Shown here: one piece after another, positions 29,289-40,689 of the stretch
How positions within the stretch are numbered: position 1 is the stretch's first letter
How the letters are laid out: each line of letters starts with the position of its first letter
Source: Macrolepiota albuminosa
Taxonomy: Eukaryota > Basidiomycota > Agaricomycetes > Agaricales > Agaricaceae
Length of the DNA stretch: 64,000 nucleotides
Assembly: GCA_027475525.1 (NCBI GenBank)
Contig: JAMWFC010000117.1
Coordinates: forward strand, 4,698,183-4,762,182
Direction: 5' to 3'
Made by a program: the position numbers and the translations under genes
Notes under the pieces: model-generated
The model's input: the letters and a program-made list of their open reading frames with translations, nothing else
What the model was told of the DNA's origin: nothing
Databases searched by the model: none

Positions 29289-30875
29289 TCAGGCATGATC
29301 CAGGACATAGATACAACCGTTCTGAAGGAGAAGTTTTTTGTCAGGGGACAAGAAGAAGGCAGGGTCTGGGTCAGTTCCATTGAGGGGGTTGCAGGAATCA
29401 TGATTGGTGAAGTACTTGTCTCGGGGGGCATGGTGGATCTGACTTAGGGTCTCTTCATTGTTTAGAATTAGTACAGCATTCAGATGTTCAGGAGGGATCA
29501 CCATGCAATAATTGAATGCATTGCGCTCTGCCTCAAATGACTTCTTAGGATAGATGTTGGGTTGCCAGGTGAGGGCATCAGGTTTAGCTCCGAGTCGTCC
29601 CAGGCAGTACTGGATTATGAAGTCATACTCCGAGAGGATCTCAGACCACTGGGCCTGTTGTTGACTAAGTTGCTTGATTGTGGTGAAGTATTGCAGGTTA
29701 TCTGAGTAGACCTGAATCTGGTGCTGGGCCCCCTCAAGGTAGGCTTGCCACTGTTTAAAGGCTTTGACAATGGCGAGGAGTTCCTGATCGTAGATGTTGT
29801 AGTTGAGCTTAGCATCAATCATAGACCAGGTGTAAAAGACAACTGGCTGGGGTTCTCTGCCATCAGGTCCCATTTGCAAGAGAATCCCAGCAATGGCATA
29901 CTTGGAGGCGTCACATTCCAGGATGATTAGGAGGGCAGGGTTGTGATGCTGGAGTACGGGGGTGACTGTGAAAGCCTCCTTGAGCAAGTTAAAGATGCTC
30001 TGGCACTTACTGTCCCAGTTCCATGTGATGTCCTTGCATGTGAGCTGGTTGATCAGTTTCGTGATACCAGAGTAGTTGTCTATAAACCTCCAGTAGAAGT
30101 TAGCAAAACCCAAGAAAGACTGTACTTCCTTGACATTCCAGGGTTGCAGCCAGTTGACAATGGCTTTGACCTTGTAGAGGTCCATACAAACGCTGTTCAG
30201 GGATACTATGACACTGAGATACTCAACCTCTTCCATGTGGAATGAGCACTTCTCAGGCTTGGCATGGAGGTTGTGTTCCCGGAGGCGTTCAAGGACTTGC
30301 TGGACATGCTTCTGGTGGTCCTCCTTCGAATCCAGATAAACGATGACAAAAACATCACTCATGTCATGGAAGATGTTGTTCATGAAGTGTTGGAATGTGG
30401 TGGGGGAGTTAGTCATTCTGAAAGGCATTACAAGGTACTTAAACAGACCATACTGCATGCAGAATGTGGTTTTCCACTTGTGTCCTGGGGTGATGCAGAT
30501 GTTATTGTAGCCAGAGTGGAGGTCAATTTTTGTGTAAACCTTGACACTGCAGAGTCAATCGACCAGATTGCCAATGAGCAGGAGTGGGTAGTGGTTCTTC
30601 TTGGTGATCTTATTGAGTCCCAGGTAGTTGACACAAAGTTGGAGCGAGCCATCCTTCTTCTTGGCGAATAGTACCAGAGCTCTGGTGGCAGAGGCTGAGA
30701 GGCAGATGAATCCCTTCCCAAGCATTTCATCAAGGTAGTCCTTGAGGGCATGTAGTTCAGTTTTTGACATGTTGTATACCTTGCCAAAGGGTGGGGAGGC
30801 CCCTTCCTCAAAGTTGATTGTATGATCGTAGAGATGGTGAGGGGGGATCTCCTTGGCATCTCTTTCAAAAAACAC
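29289..30875 (-). pseudogene. Gypsy F6: reverse transcriptase and RNase H, catalytic box deleted
   Basis: Frames 30875-30555 and 30458-29289 carry RT (FAKKKDGSLQLCVNYLGLNKI; FRMTNSPTTFQHFMN) and RNase H (ECDASKYAIAGIL). The catalytic YLDD is cut: the text reads VIVYLDSKEDHQ, so the second aspartate and the following ILIYS-type residues are gone. A frameshift near 30500 separates the two frames. Inactive. Confidence 0.85.
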
Positions 30876-31202
30876 ATTAGCAAATTCATGGTACTCCAGG
30901 GGAACTACTTCTCGTAAGATCTGCTCCTCAGTCTTTTTCTCCAGGAGGGTAGCATCTGCTCATAAGTGTTTTTCCAGAAAGGAGGGTGAGGTGTGCAGTT
31001 GAAACGTGGAGGTTCTTTCCTGCATGAAATGGGTGAAGAGGATGGCCCCAATAATTTTGATGTCAAGCATCTTTGAGTCAATCGGGGGTGTTGGGCCACA
31101 AGTCGGAGTGGGAGGGGTGTATGTCTGAGACCAGGTCAGGTAGTTCAGTCCCTTGTACTGGTTCTGGGGGATGTTGGGAGGTCAGTCAGGGGCCTTGCAG
31201 GC

Positions 31203-31640
31203 TCAGACAGATGTCAGGAGTGTGGTCAAGAATGTCAGCCTGGAAGGTTTGGGACTGGTTCCAGGGCATGGAGTTTTGGGTGTCAGGTCACTTTCAAGGG
31301 CCTGGAGGTGTACAGTGGTTGTCACGTGGTCCTCGGATCCTGGGAATGTCATGGTGAGCATCCTCCAGTCAATGTTGGGGTTTGTGTCCTGTAGCCAGGG
31401 GAGCCCTAGCATAAGTGGGGTCGAATCATGAAGCCATGTGACCAGGAAGTCTGATGTAGATTTGAAACTGTTGTCCAGGGTCACATGCCCCAAGTAAGAC
31501 CTCCTGATGAGGCTGGAGGAGGAGGGGGTACCATTGAGTCATTGCAAGTTGAGGGGTTGCTCGAGGGGGTTGTGGAGGAGGTCGAGGGCATCACTAACAA
31601 AGACCCTGGTGGCTTTGCTGTTGATGAGGGCCAATAACGG
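31203..31640 (-). pseudogene. Gypsy F6: second retropepsin domain
   Basis: On minus, ALINSKATRVF stands where DSGAT is expected, so both the catalytic Asp and Gly are changed. A stop follows, then GHVTLDNSF and the closing PLMLGLPWLQDTNPNIDW. A related domain lies just upstream (31800-32110). The protease-RT spacer is at 30900-31200. Confidence 0.7.
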
Positions 31641-31799
31641 TCCCAGGGCACCATCCAACTTGGCATTGATGACAAAGAATCATGACAAATGGGACTGGAG
31701 TCTGGAGAACAGTGTGGTTTCATTCAAGGGGTCCTTCAGGGTTGGTTCAGAACCTGGGGATTCAGGGATGTTGAAGAGGAGCTGCTAGTCTTTGATCAT

Positions 31800-32170
31800 T
31801 GGTTCCCAATTCAGATAGAGGGTGAGGTGTCACCAGTTGACATGGGGGTTGGTGTACCAGAGCCAGGGGAGCCCCAGGATCAAGGGTGCGGAGGGGTGGA
31901 ATTTGGTTACCAGCATCCAGAGGATGTGAGTTTGTCCGCTGGCAAAGGTAACAGGCATATGCACAAAATGAGTGATATTTCTGGCTGTGGAGGCATCTCC
32001 ATCGAAGAGGCAAAGTTGGATGGGAATCGGAAGTCGTTGGGTGGGCTCCGGGGCAGAAGAGGATCAGGCCTCATCAATAAGGTTGTCTATAGCACCATAT
32101 CAACAAGGGTGTTGAGGGAGTCTCCAGAGGTGATGATGCGGGTTTTCAGAAGAAGAAAGTGTGAGGAGTA
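31800..32170 (-). pseudogene. Gypsy F6: first retropepsin domain
   Basis: The minus strand near 32110-31830 reads, with frame changes, TLVDM.. (position of the DSGA box), LFDGDAS near 32010, and PLILGLPWLWYTNPHVNW near 31870. The last block is plainly related to the one at 31390, so two protease domains lie in tandem between gag and RT. Confidence 0.6.
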
Positions 32171-32364
32171 GGAGGGTAGGTAAGCTGTGAGGGTGTCCTG
32201 TATGAGTGTTGTTGAGCATAGGTGGAAGACTGGGGCAAAAAAGATGTCAGGGTTGATTCTGTGATTTAGTGTGTCTTCCAGGTCTAAATCACCAGGTTGT
32301 TTTCCAAATATTTGTAGATGGTGTCTTCTCTCTTGAAAGTCCTGGTGGCATGTTCCATGGTCTA

Positions 32365-33576
32365 TCATTGGGGACACTTGGAGATGAAATGGTCTTTCTT
32401 ACTGCAGAGTATACAGGCACCCTCTCTTCTCCATTGATCTTGCACATCCTTCAGAACCTCGATCCAAGGCCGTCCCTTCTTCTGAAGTTGGTTAGCCCAG
32501 AGGGCCTCTTTGTCCTGTTTGTTGGGGAGTTTGGGGTCGTCCAGGTCTTCTGGGAACATGTTGGGGTGCAGACTGTTGCCAGGATTGTTAATGGCCATGG
32601 CAGTGTTGAGCTGGGCCTGGGGTCAGGCACCACTGCTGGGGTTAGTGTTGGGGGGACCATGACTTACTGGGGGGCAGCTGCTGGGAAAAGGGGATGGGCC
32701 AAGATTCCAGTTTAGGGGATCAGAAGGTTTTTCAGAGGACCAGAGCAGGCCTCCTCATGGATTCCAGGGGGCCCAGGAGTTTGAGTATTTGCTGCAATCT
32801 TTTCAGTAGCATTGATTGATTTGCATGATGAGGGCCTTGTATCCATCGTAGGAGGGTTGTTTTGGGGTGAGTCAGAGGACATCCTTGATGTGTTGTGGCA
32901 GTGCATGGCAGAGGGCATACTGGAGGGTACTATAATTCCAGCCTGTCTTGTAAGCTTCCTTCTTGAAACGTACAATAAAAGTGGTGAAGCGTTCTTTGGA
33001 ACACATCTGGAGGTTGAAAAGATTGTCCTTGGCCTTGGCCACAGTGTCATAGATCCCAAACTTCCCAGAGAACTTGTTGATGAAGGCTTGCCAGCGGGAG
33101 AGTGCCAGGTTGTTGGAGTCAAGCTGAATGAGGGCTGTGTAGTGGTTGAAGGTGATCCCCTGGAGGTACAAGGCAGTGAAGGCCACCCTGGAGCTGTCAA
33201 CCTGGAACATGAGCAGCTTTACCTGAAATGTATTAAGACATTGAATTAGGAATGTACACCATTTCTGAGGGTTCCAGCTCATAAATGCGTTGGGTTTCTG
33301 AATGTCCAGGCATCCTTTATGGGTGAGGGCATTGTGGGCATCGTCCAGTCCTGCTGTGTTATGGGGAGGGGGTCCTGCATTGTAATAATAATAATAGTGG
33401 TTACCCCTCTCCATGCAGGGGGTGATGGTCAGCTGGGGGTGGCAGAGGCAGTCAGGGAGGATTTGGTGGTGCTGGGTCAACTTGTGGTGGGCCAGGTGCT
33501 GGGTTGCATGCCAGGTTGCATGCCAGGTTGCATGGGAGATGTTCACCTTGGGAGGGTCGTTTGCTGATATTGTCAA
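32365..33576 (-). pseudogene. Gypsy F6: gag remnant
   Basis: 33576-32872 carries the gag core (FMSWNPQKWCTFLIQCLN; QAFINKFSGKFG; KERFTTFIVRFKKEAYKTGWN). 32598-32365 carries a CCHC knuckle (CILCSKKDHFISKC). A frame change near 32870 and stops separate them. A 12-bp minisatellite (ggttgcatgcca, about 33500-33535) lies in the N-terminal part. Confidence 0.82.
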
Positions 33577-33674
33577 TGGGATGAAGAAGGAGCTTCCCTC
33601 TTGGAGGGAACTGAATTATAAAATCAATCTCATTGATGAGAATAAGCAATAAAAGTATTATTTGCCTCACTATC

Positions 33675-33822
33675 TATGAGCACTTCAGGACCAGCTTTAT
33701 AAGAAGACAAATAAGTATTTAAACGTGAAGTAGTGATATAATGCTATATCACAGTTAGGGACACAACATGCACCAGAAGTCAAAATGAACATTTAATTAT
33801 AAGGCTAAAAACTGTAAGCCAC
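33675..33822 (+). repeat. Duplicated LTR-junction segment, copy 1
   Basis: About 147 bp, starting 'gagcacttcaggacc', spans some F7 sequence and the first ~87 bp of an L2 LTR (from about 33736). It is repeated at about 34012-34158, where the complete solo LTR follows. Copies differ at several sites, so the duplication is not recent. Confidence 0.75.
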
Positions 33823-34071
33823 ATAACCATCCAGACACCAGGCTCACATAGCCAGAAATATGTAGATGTAGCAAACTTTGATTGCTATGACATGATCTTG
33901 GAAACACCATTCATGCAGTGTAACAAAGTCATGCTAGACTTTGAGCACTGTCAGGTGCTAGTCAATGGGAAAGTAATCTCAGCTGAACGGGCTACAGCAG
34001 ACAACACTGATAATTGAGCACTTCAGGACCAGCTTCATAAGAAGACAAACAAGTATTTAAATGTGAAGTGG
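33823..34071 (+). pseudogene. Gypsy F7: protease remnant
   Basis: Plus strand: VDVANFDCYDMILETPFMQ.. (about 33862-33920) then VMLDFEHCQVLVNGK, typical of the C-terminal half of a fungal Gypsy protease. It reads to a TGA and is cut at 34072 by an L2 LTR. Reverse transcriptase resumes after that LTR. Confidence 0.7.
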
Positions 34072-34868
34072 TGATATGATGCTATACCACAGTTAAGGAC
34101 ACAACATGCACCAGAAGTCAAAATGAACATTTAATCATAAGGCTGAAAACTGTAAGCCTCCTGGTAGCAGTCTCAACAGATTATATCTTCAAAAACACCC
34201 TAATAAATACATAAAAAGTACAGAATAAAGAGCAGAGACTAGCTCAAGCTATCAATTCAATAATAGTTGAGCCACTGTTATGGGGAGGGAAAGCATGGGG
34301 CTGGCAAATAAAGTGGATTGGCATCAATCTGGAGTGATCTGGATCAATGGAAGATCTGATCTACAAATAACCAGATTGAAATGTTTTAATAAATAGAAGA
34401 GATGAATGGAATGGTGACACAAACATTGAATGGAGAAAGAAAGGGATGGATAGAATGGTGGCATAGGAATTGAATGGAGGAAGAAAGGGATGAATGGAAT
34501 GGTGGCACTGAAATATGCATTACCAAAATGGAAAATGGAACAACAAATTAGGTCAGGAATGCTAAGAGGTCAGAAGCAAAAGTCATGTGTATCTGATGGT
34601 CTGTGCACTGTGAAAGAAGTATAAATAACCCCAATAAAGTAGAAAATAGACAGGCAATTGATAAGCAAAGGCTCGGTGGTTTCTATCTAGTAAGTAAATC
34701 ACTTAAGCTAGAGTTTGTTGAGACTCTCTGCATTTCAGAGTATTTGATATTCTGAGAAGCACTCCAACCTTCAATATATCAACTTTTATTGTCAAGAAGC
34801 AGTGTGGATTAGAGGAAACTTTCTAGGACTACCTATAAGCCCCAGAACTATAGTAATACTTGTATTTC
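34072..34868 (+). mobile_element. Solo L2 LTR inserted in Gypsy F7
   Basis: 797 bp, TGATATGATG at the start and AAGTACTACA at the end, same family as the LTRs of element 3. Flanks are GTGG (34068-34071) and GTGA (34869-34872), a possible aged 4-bp duplication. F7 protease lies before it and RT after it, both on plus. Confidence 0.8.
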
Positions 34869-36850
34869 AAGTACTACAGTGATGGGAACTCTGACCAGCA
34901 GTGCAAGCTGCACCATTACTATGTATTTCCAAAAAGGATGGAACATTACAGACAGCATTGGATGCATGGCAGCACAACAATAATATAGTCAAAGATGTAA
35001 CTTTCCTTCCAGATCAGAAAGTTATCTGCAAGGATATCACTAAAGCAAAATATAGGTCAAAGATTGACCTCATAGATGCATATGAACAAGTTTGCATATG
35101 TAAAGAACACATACCAAAGACATTGTTTTTGTTCCTAATGGGGACATTTGTGAGCAATATATTGCAAATTAGTGATTGTAACATGCTAGCCACATTTCAG
35201 AGGTTGATGATCATCATTTTTTGAGATGTTATTGGGAAGTTCATGCACATCTATTTAGACAACATTTTTATCTTCTTGGAGTCCATTGAGGAGCATGAGC
35301 AGCACTTATGAGTCATGTTTGAATAATTCAGAAAGCAAGCCTATACCTTAAATAGAAAAAGTATGAATTATATACACCCAGTATAGCTTATTTAGGTCAT
35401 GTTATTGACAAGCAGGGTATACACTCAGATATTGATAAACTCAATCATATTTGAAAGTGGCATATTCTATGCACATATAATGACATTCAATATTTTGTTG
35501 AGCTAATAAACTATATTGGTAGTTTCTTACCAGATATTACTGCCTACACTGGACCATTAATGGCCATGACCCAGAATTGGTCCTCATTTTATTGGAGACC
35601 ACTGCATCAGCAGTGTTTTGAAATAATCAAGCACATTTGTGCAAAAACATTAGTTATATAGCCAATTGATCCACACATTAATGAGCCTATTTGGCTCTAA
35701 GACAAGGGTAGAGGCTATGTTTGGCCAAGAGAAGACTTGGCAAATGTGCTGACCTGCTGTAAGTTCAATGCTGCATAGCAGAATTATGCAGTACATGAGT
35801 TAGAAACACTTGCCATCCTAGAAGCTCTCCTGAAATGGGAGGATAAGCTTATGAGATATAAGATCCATATTATCACAGATCATAAGGCGCTCAAGTTTTT
35901 CAAAACTCAAGTACATTTATCTCTGTGACATGCAAGCCCTGTCAACAGTCAAAAGTATTGATTTTGAAATTACCAGAGAAGCTTTAATCACTTTTGATTC
36001 CTGTCAAATCCTGAGACTTTATCAAAATGGACTTCATCAGTCCATTGAAGAGTTTTAACTACCTATGGATATTGATCTGTTGAATAATCAGTCTGGCCCA
36101 TGTTATCTTTGTGAGGACAACCATGACAGCCTCAGATTTGTCCTGGATCTATCTCAAAGAAATAGTGAGACTCTATAGACTGCCCAGCTTGGTTATCAGC
36201 AATTAAGATTCTAAATTTACTTTCAAATAGTGGACAGAGCTGCACAAACTGCTTGGAGCAAAACTGCCCATATCTACATTATTTTATCTGCAAACAGATT
36301 GACAAACAAAATGTGCAAATAGAAATATTGCATAGATACTCTAAGCTTTTGTGCATTCTGACCAAAAGGACTGGGTAAATAGATATCCACTCATTGAATT
36401 TGCAATTAATGCAAGCATTTCAGAAACCACCAGGTATTCACCCTTCAAACTCAATAGTGGTTATATGCTATCTATGATATGCAACTTCATACTGACAAAG
36501 TTATTCATGTCAGTGTCAAACAGTTTGCATGCAATGCACTGAGAAACTTAGCAGATGCACACAATGCAATTATAGAATTATATGTATAGCAAATAAGACA
36601 TGCAAATAATTACAGACATGATGAACCAGATATTGAAAAAGGCAGCTTAGTCTACCTTTCAACAAAGAAGCTGAACTTGCTAAAAAACAAAGCAAGCAAA
36701 TTATGTCCAAAGTGGATTGGACCCTTAGAAAATAGCCTATTGGAGGCCAGAGAGAAATGATCAGAGCCTACAGAGCTCTGGTGGAGAGGGAAGACCCTCT
36801 AATATACAAAATTGTCCATATCAACCAGACTATCAGAGGCAGCTGCTGTA
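34869..36850 (+). pseudogene. Gypsy F7: RT, RNase H and integrase remnant
   Basis: 34901-35224 shows the RT start (KKDGTLQTALDAWQHN; KYRSKIDLIDAYEQV; TFQRLM). The YLDD region near 35255 reads IYLDNIF. Later parts (LVNYIG/LINYIGS block near 35505, ALKFF near 35890) are recognisable between stops. 36351-36542 carries the integrase end (DWVNRYPLIEFAINASISETT), and 36640-36720 the GPL-type module. Heavily decayed, with many A/T transitions. Confidence 0.8.
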
Positions 36851-37172
36851 CCTGGCAGTCAGTTAGTACTAGACAGCAGATATGACCTACCCAGGCTGCA
36901 AGGAGCTGCTTCCTTACCAAATGCCTCTCCACTCACAGGAGATGGAGGTAGACAATGAGAAGCATTACAAGCACCCAGTTGAGGATGTGCACAGGTTGCC
37001 AATAGCAGTGTGACCTGCATGCTCTGAGCAGCCTGCTCAGCCCATTGCCTTGTTATCATAGTTATCTGCTGTGGCCTCTCAAATACTGTCAGAGTCACTG
37101 TCCACAATCAATGAGTCTTTGATGGAGCTGTTGCTGGGTTAGTGGGAATCTGCACCCTCTCAGGCCCCAATC

Positions 37173-39213
37173 ATGGTGTCCAAACCTGTTATTACAGTGC
37201 CAAGAGCACCTATCTATACTAAACTGTGTGCTGAGCCTGATGGGAGAATTCTGGTGCAAATTGCACCTGTGCTGCTGGTAGCTCAGCCACTATCATCATC
37301 AACTGCCCTGGATAAGCCAGGGCTATCACACCAGTGTCACAGCCATAAATTTCTGCTTGATGCATCTAAATTGGAGGTAATAGCTTTTTCTGCCAATATT
37401 CCTGAACAAGCTGGAGAAGCTCAAATATTATTCATGTTACTTGCCTCAATGCTGGCACCACTAGCACAGTATCCTGTGGTTGTTTTGACCCCAGATCTTT
37501 ACACTCCAATGCAATATGATGGTCTGGTGATGACTAAGAAGGAGAAGACCATGCCTAGAAAAGGCAAAGCAAAAGCTGTCTCTCTCTCCAATGAAAGCAC
37601 TTATGGAGAGTCAAGCTCAGAGCAGGAGGAGGAAAGAGAGGAAGAGGAAACAGCTGCTGACTATTTCCAATGTGTTATGCACAAAAGTGTATAGCAAAGA
37701 AGAAGGCAAATCTTGCCAAAGCAGAACAAGCCCTTTGATATAAAGCTGAGAATGATTTCTCAGAAAGAATCTCTGATGGTTTGGAGGTGAAGGTGTGTGG
37801 CCCACTCAATGTTGAGCAGATGAATTTGTGCTGCAGAGGAGCACTCAGCCACTGCACATATTATTTGTATCATACAAACACAGTGCTAATGGGAACTGAT
37901 GCTAACTGGGCTGCAGCTTATGAGTTTGCCTCTGAGCATTGTGCTAATATCTCTGGCATGATTGTGTACAAGCATGCTTCTTGTGGTCTTCCTCCACACT
38001 CCATTAGAGCTGGAAAAGCTCTACAAGTATTATATGAATACACACATCTCTCACTGCAACAGAATTGTTGCATATATATTGATTACCAAGCTTCAAATGT
38101 TCACCTATTGAACAGATGAAGCTCTCTATAAGCAAACTATGCAGCTTCTGATAATGGAGCCACAGTACCAGAATCTCATCAACCCAATGCAAAATCCTGC
38201 TGACCTTGCTCTAGTTGAATGATAACACATTCCAGGACACTTTTTGTACATAAAAGAAGACGGTTCTACCATGCTGCATATAATGCATGTACCAGATCTA
38301 ACCACTCTATTTGACCTGGACCAGCTTGCTCAATATGCACTGGTCTTTGATTGTCCCAAGTTGGAGAACACATATCAGAGCATTGTAGTAGATTATGCCT
38401 ACCACATACACTGGTGAACCCTCTTCAGGTTTGCACTGTGTCAAGTTCTTTGCACACATAGTGCAGCCAAGCCCACAATTGTTCAGTGCATGACTCTTGT
38501 CATAGCCCAACTAAGACTATACTGTGAGGGAGTTGCCTTGTATAATGCTGCCTTCCCTCAGCAACCCTTTGAGCTTCAATATGAGGCTCAGCTTGAAATT
38601 CAACAAGTTCATATGCCTGACAACCATGCACAGAACTTCTCTGATGGATGACACATTACATGTCTTATTGCACAACTGTATCCTGCTAGACTGGATAGAT
38701 CACACATACACTTACAGTGTGGTCTTCCTGGAACAGCAGTTCCATGCCCCAATGCTGTCTTTGGACATCTTCAAGCAGATCAATAATAAGTGCATGGAGC
38801 ACCTCTTCAGATATGGCACTCCTCCTGCAATCCCACAGTGGGATAGATGGCAGAAAATGACAGAAGATGATCATTATTGTTTAATGTTCAAGCATGATGA
38901 GGAGAGCACTCTCTCACAAAATTCTGAGGCCAATAGCCTCTATTACCTCATTGACATGGACCTTAATCAGGTCAATCTCCTAAAATGCACATCAGTGCAT
39001 GGTACACTATCAACCATTGTTTCAGAGATTAATATTGCACTAACTGAGCCTATGTTGGTAGATTTGCCTGATATCAAGGAGTTAACCACTCCACCAAGGA
39101 CAGAATTAGTGCCTTCCCCTCTCATGATTAATGTCATACTGGAGGAGGAGTCAATAGTGACAAAGATGGGCATGGTCATGAGAACATCATTGCATGGTTG
39201 TAGATCCTTTTAA
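37173..39213 (+). pseudogene. Unassigned reading region downstream of F7 integrase
   Basis: Three plus-strand frames (37173-37694, 37781-38119, 38524-39213) are separated by stops but have coding-like composition. The first contains a basic stretch (KGKAKAV) then an acidic run (EQEEEREEEE). The second includes TDANWAAAYEFASEH and GLPPHSIRAGKAL. The third is 229 residues with FRYGTPPAIPQWDRWQKM. No known domain is recognised. Its position between the integrase and a purine tract (about 39528) suggests an extra ORF carried by F7; an independent gene fragment is possible. Confidence 0.4.
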
Positions 39214-39527
39214 TTTAGGTAAATCTGAGTGTTCACTCAACATGCTCATGCTAATGTGCACTTCAAAGTAGCATGTATTTACACTGGGAACATGTTTTTT
39301 ATTTTAGTTTAATTCTATTTTAACTTCTTGCCATTTTGACTGCTCTGCACATCTATGCACTAAGTTGCTATAAGAATAAGCATGGCATGTGTCTACACTA
39401 GACCTTTATGCACTACCTCTTGTATAGCTAATCCACCACAGATACCCAGTGCACATTGGTGCCTGATGCATTGCACTACTGTGCATTCTAACAACTTACC
39501 TTTTACATTAGACTAAGTATTCAGTCT

Positions 39528-39848
39528 CATTGGGGGGTATATAATGGATCATCACATTAGTTACATGCATCAACAATATTGTTATCAGACAGTAGAGTAT
39601 TACATATGACAACATCTTGTATTTACTCTAGTTCTGGTCAAAATCTGATATAGTAGTCTGATTTAGCACTGTGTGATCTACACAAGAAAGTTCTAGCTCA
39701 TAACCAATAATTATACTTTCATAATAGTGGTTGAAGGCCAAGATGTGGTTCAACTAGCTTGAACCACTTCCAAATATATCTAAACATAGTCACATGACTT
39801 GGTTTATATTCCCACATGCAACTTACTCTTTATTTCTGAATAGAATAG
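39528..39848 (+). repeat. Possible purine tract and start of F7 3' LTR
   Basis: 'attggggggta' at about 39528-39538 looks like a polypurine tract, and the following 'tataatggatcatcac' may be a decayed LTR start. The stretch is cut by the solo LTR at 39849. No matching 5' LTR of F7 is visible, so this is tentative. Confidence 0.35.
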
Positions 39849-40300
39849 TGTCAGAGAACTCCTTATTTCTTCCTTCTTTCACTCCCTATTCCTTTACTCT
39901 CCTTTCATTTATTTTCTTACTTCTTCTATCATTCTCTCATTTTGCTGTTTCTATTCTCTCAACACTATCTGTTAATACTATTCTTAGCCTAAGGTGCTCT
40001 GGCTCTTTAGCTATCATTTAGACAAGTGTGGGCCCTTCAGCATTGCTTTCAGACCAATTATAAGCCAGAGTTTGCCTTTCTGACTTCCAAAGTCTGGAGT
40101 TTTCCTGCCTTGTTTGCACAGTTGTTTGTTTAGGCAATTTTTGAGTTTTTAAGGTTTTGTTGTACTGTACAGTTGTTTCCCACACTTCAGAGGCCCCAGA
40201 AGCATCCAACCTGGCATAGAAAATCCCTAGACTTATCCTCTTTGGATCTCCCTCTGCCAGCTGTGTGACTGAGCCACAGCCTCCAGAGGTCACCCTTACA
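39849..40300 (+). mobile_element. Old solo LTR of the element-1 family
   Basis: 452 bp, TGTCAGAGAA to CACCCTTACA, flanked by the direct repeat AATAG (39844-39848 and 40301-40305). It aligns with the 518-bp LTRs of elements 1 and 2 at moderate identity and lacks exactly the 63-bp intron-like segment. The divergence shows it is much older. Confidence 0.9.
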
Positions 40301-40322
40301 AATAGAAATTAACCTGCAAAGT

Positions 40323-40518
40323 TAGAGATGCTCAAAAAAGTGTCTTAATGAGTGAATATTTTAAAATGGCCATTACTCCATCAGTTTCAATTCAAATTAT
40401 AGAATCTTAGATGAAATCTGTAGCTACAATGTGATAGTATTCTACATGATTTATTCAGAACTTTAAGTACTTCCACTTCATCTTTCAAAATATTGGGACA
40501 CTTTTTTAAGCCACTGTA
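40323..40518. mobile_element. Tc1/mariner-like MITE with terminal inverted repeats
   Basis: 196 bp. The left end TAGAGATGCTCAAAAAAGTG and the right end (reverse complement) TACAGTGGCTTAAAAAAGTG agree at most positions over about 30 bp. No coding. It matches the partial element at 1-232. TA at each end fits a TA target. Confidence 0.75.
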
Positions 40519-40689
40519 ATGAGGCCCATTAAACAGGATTTTACTTATCTTTTCATATGTTTTATATATATTTCAATATTTACATATATCTGAGAGGTTA
40601 CAATTAAGTAACCTCAATAGTTTTCCACCACACACCATAGACAAACCCAATAGACAGGCTCTGACTTATAGTCCAGTATGTAAAAGGCT
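40519..40689. other. Intergenic, AT-rich, no feature seen
   Basis: Includes 'gaggttacaattaagtaacctc' (an imperfect palindrome near 40595). May be part of an F7 LTR. Nothing else is supported. Confidence 0.4.

Noticed and set aside
37173..39213. Calling this region an envelope gene
   Set aside because: No signal peptide, transmembrane anchor or fusion-type feature is seen; only its position suggests an accessory ORF.
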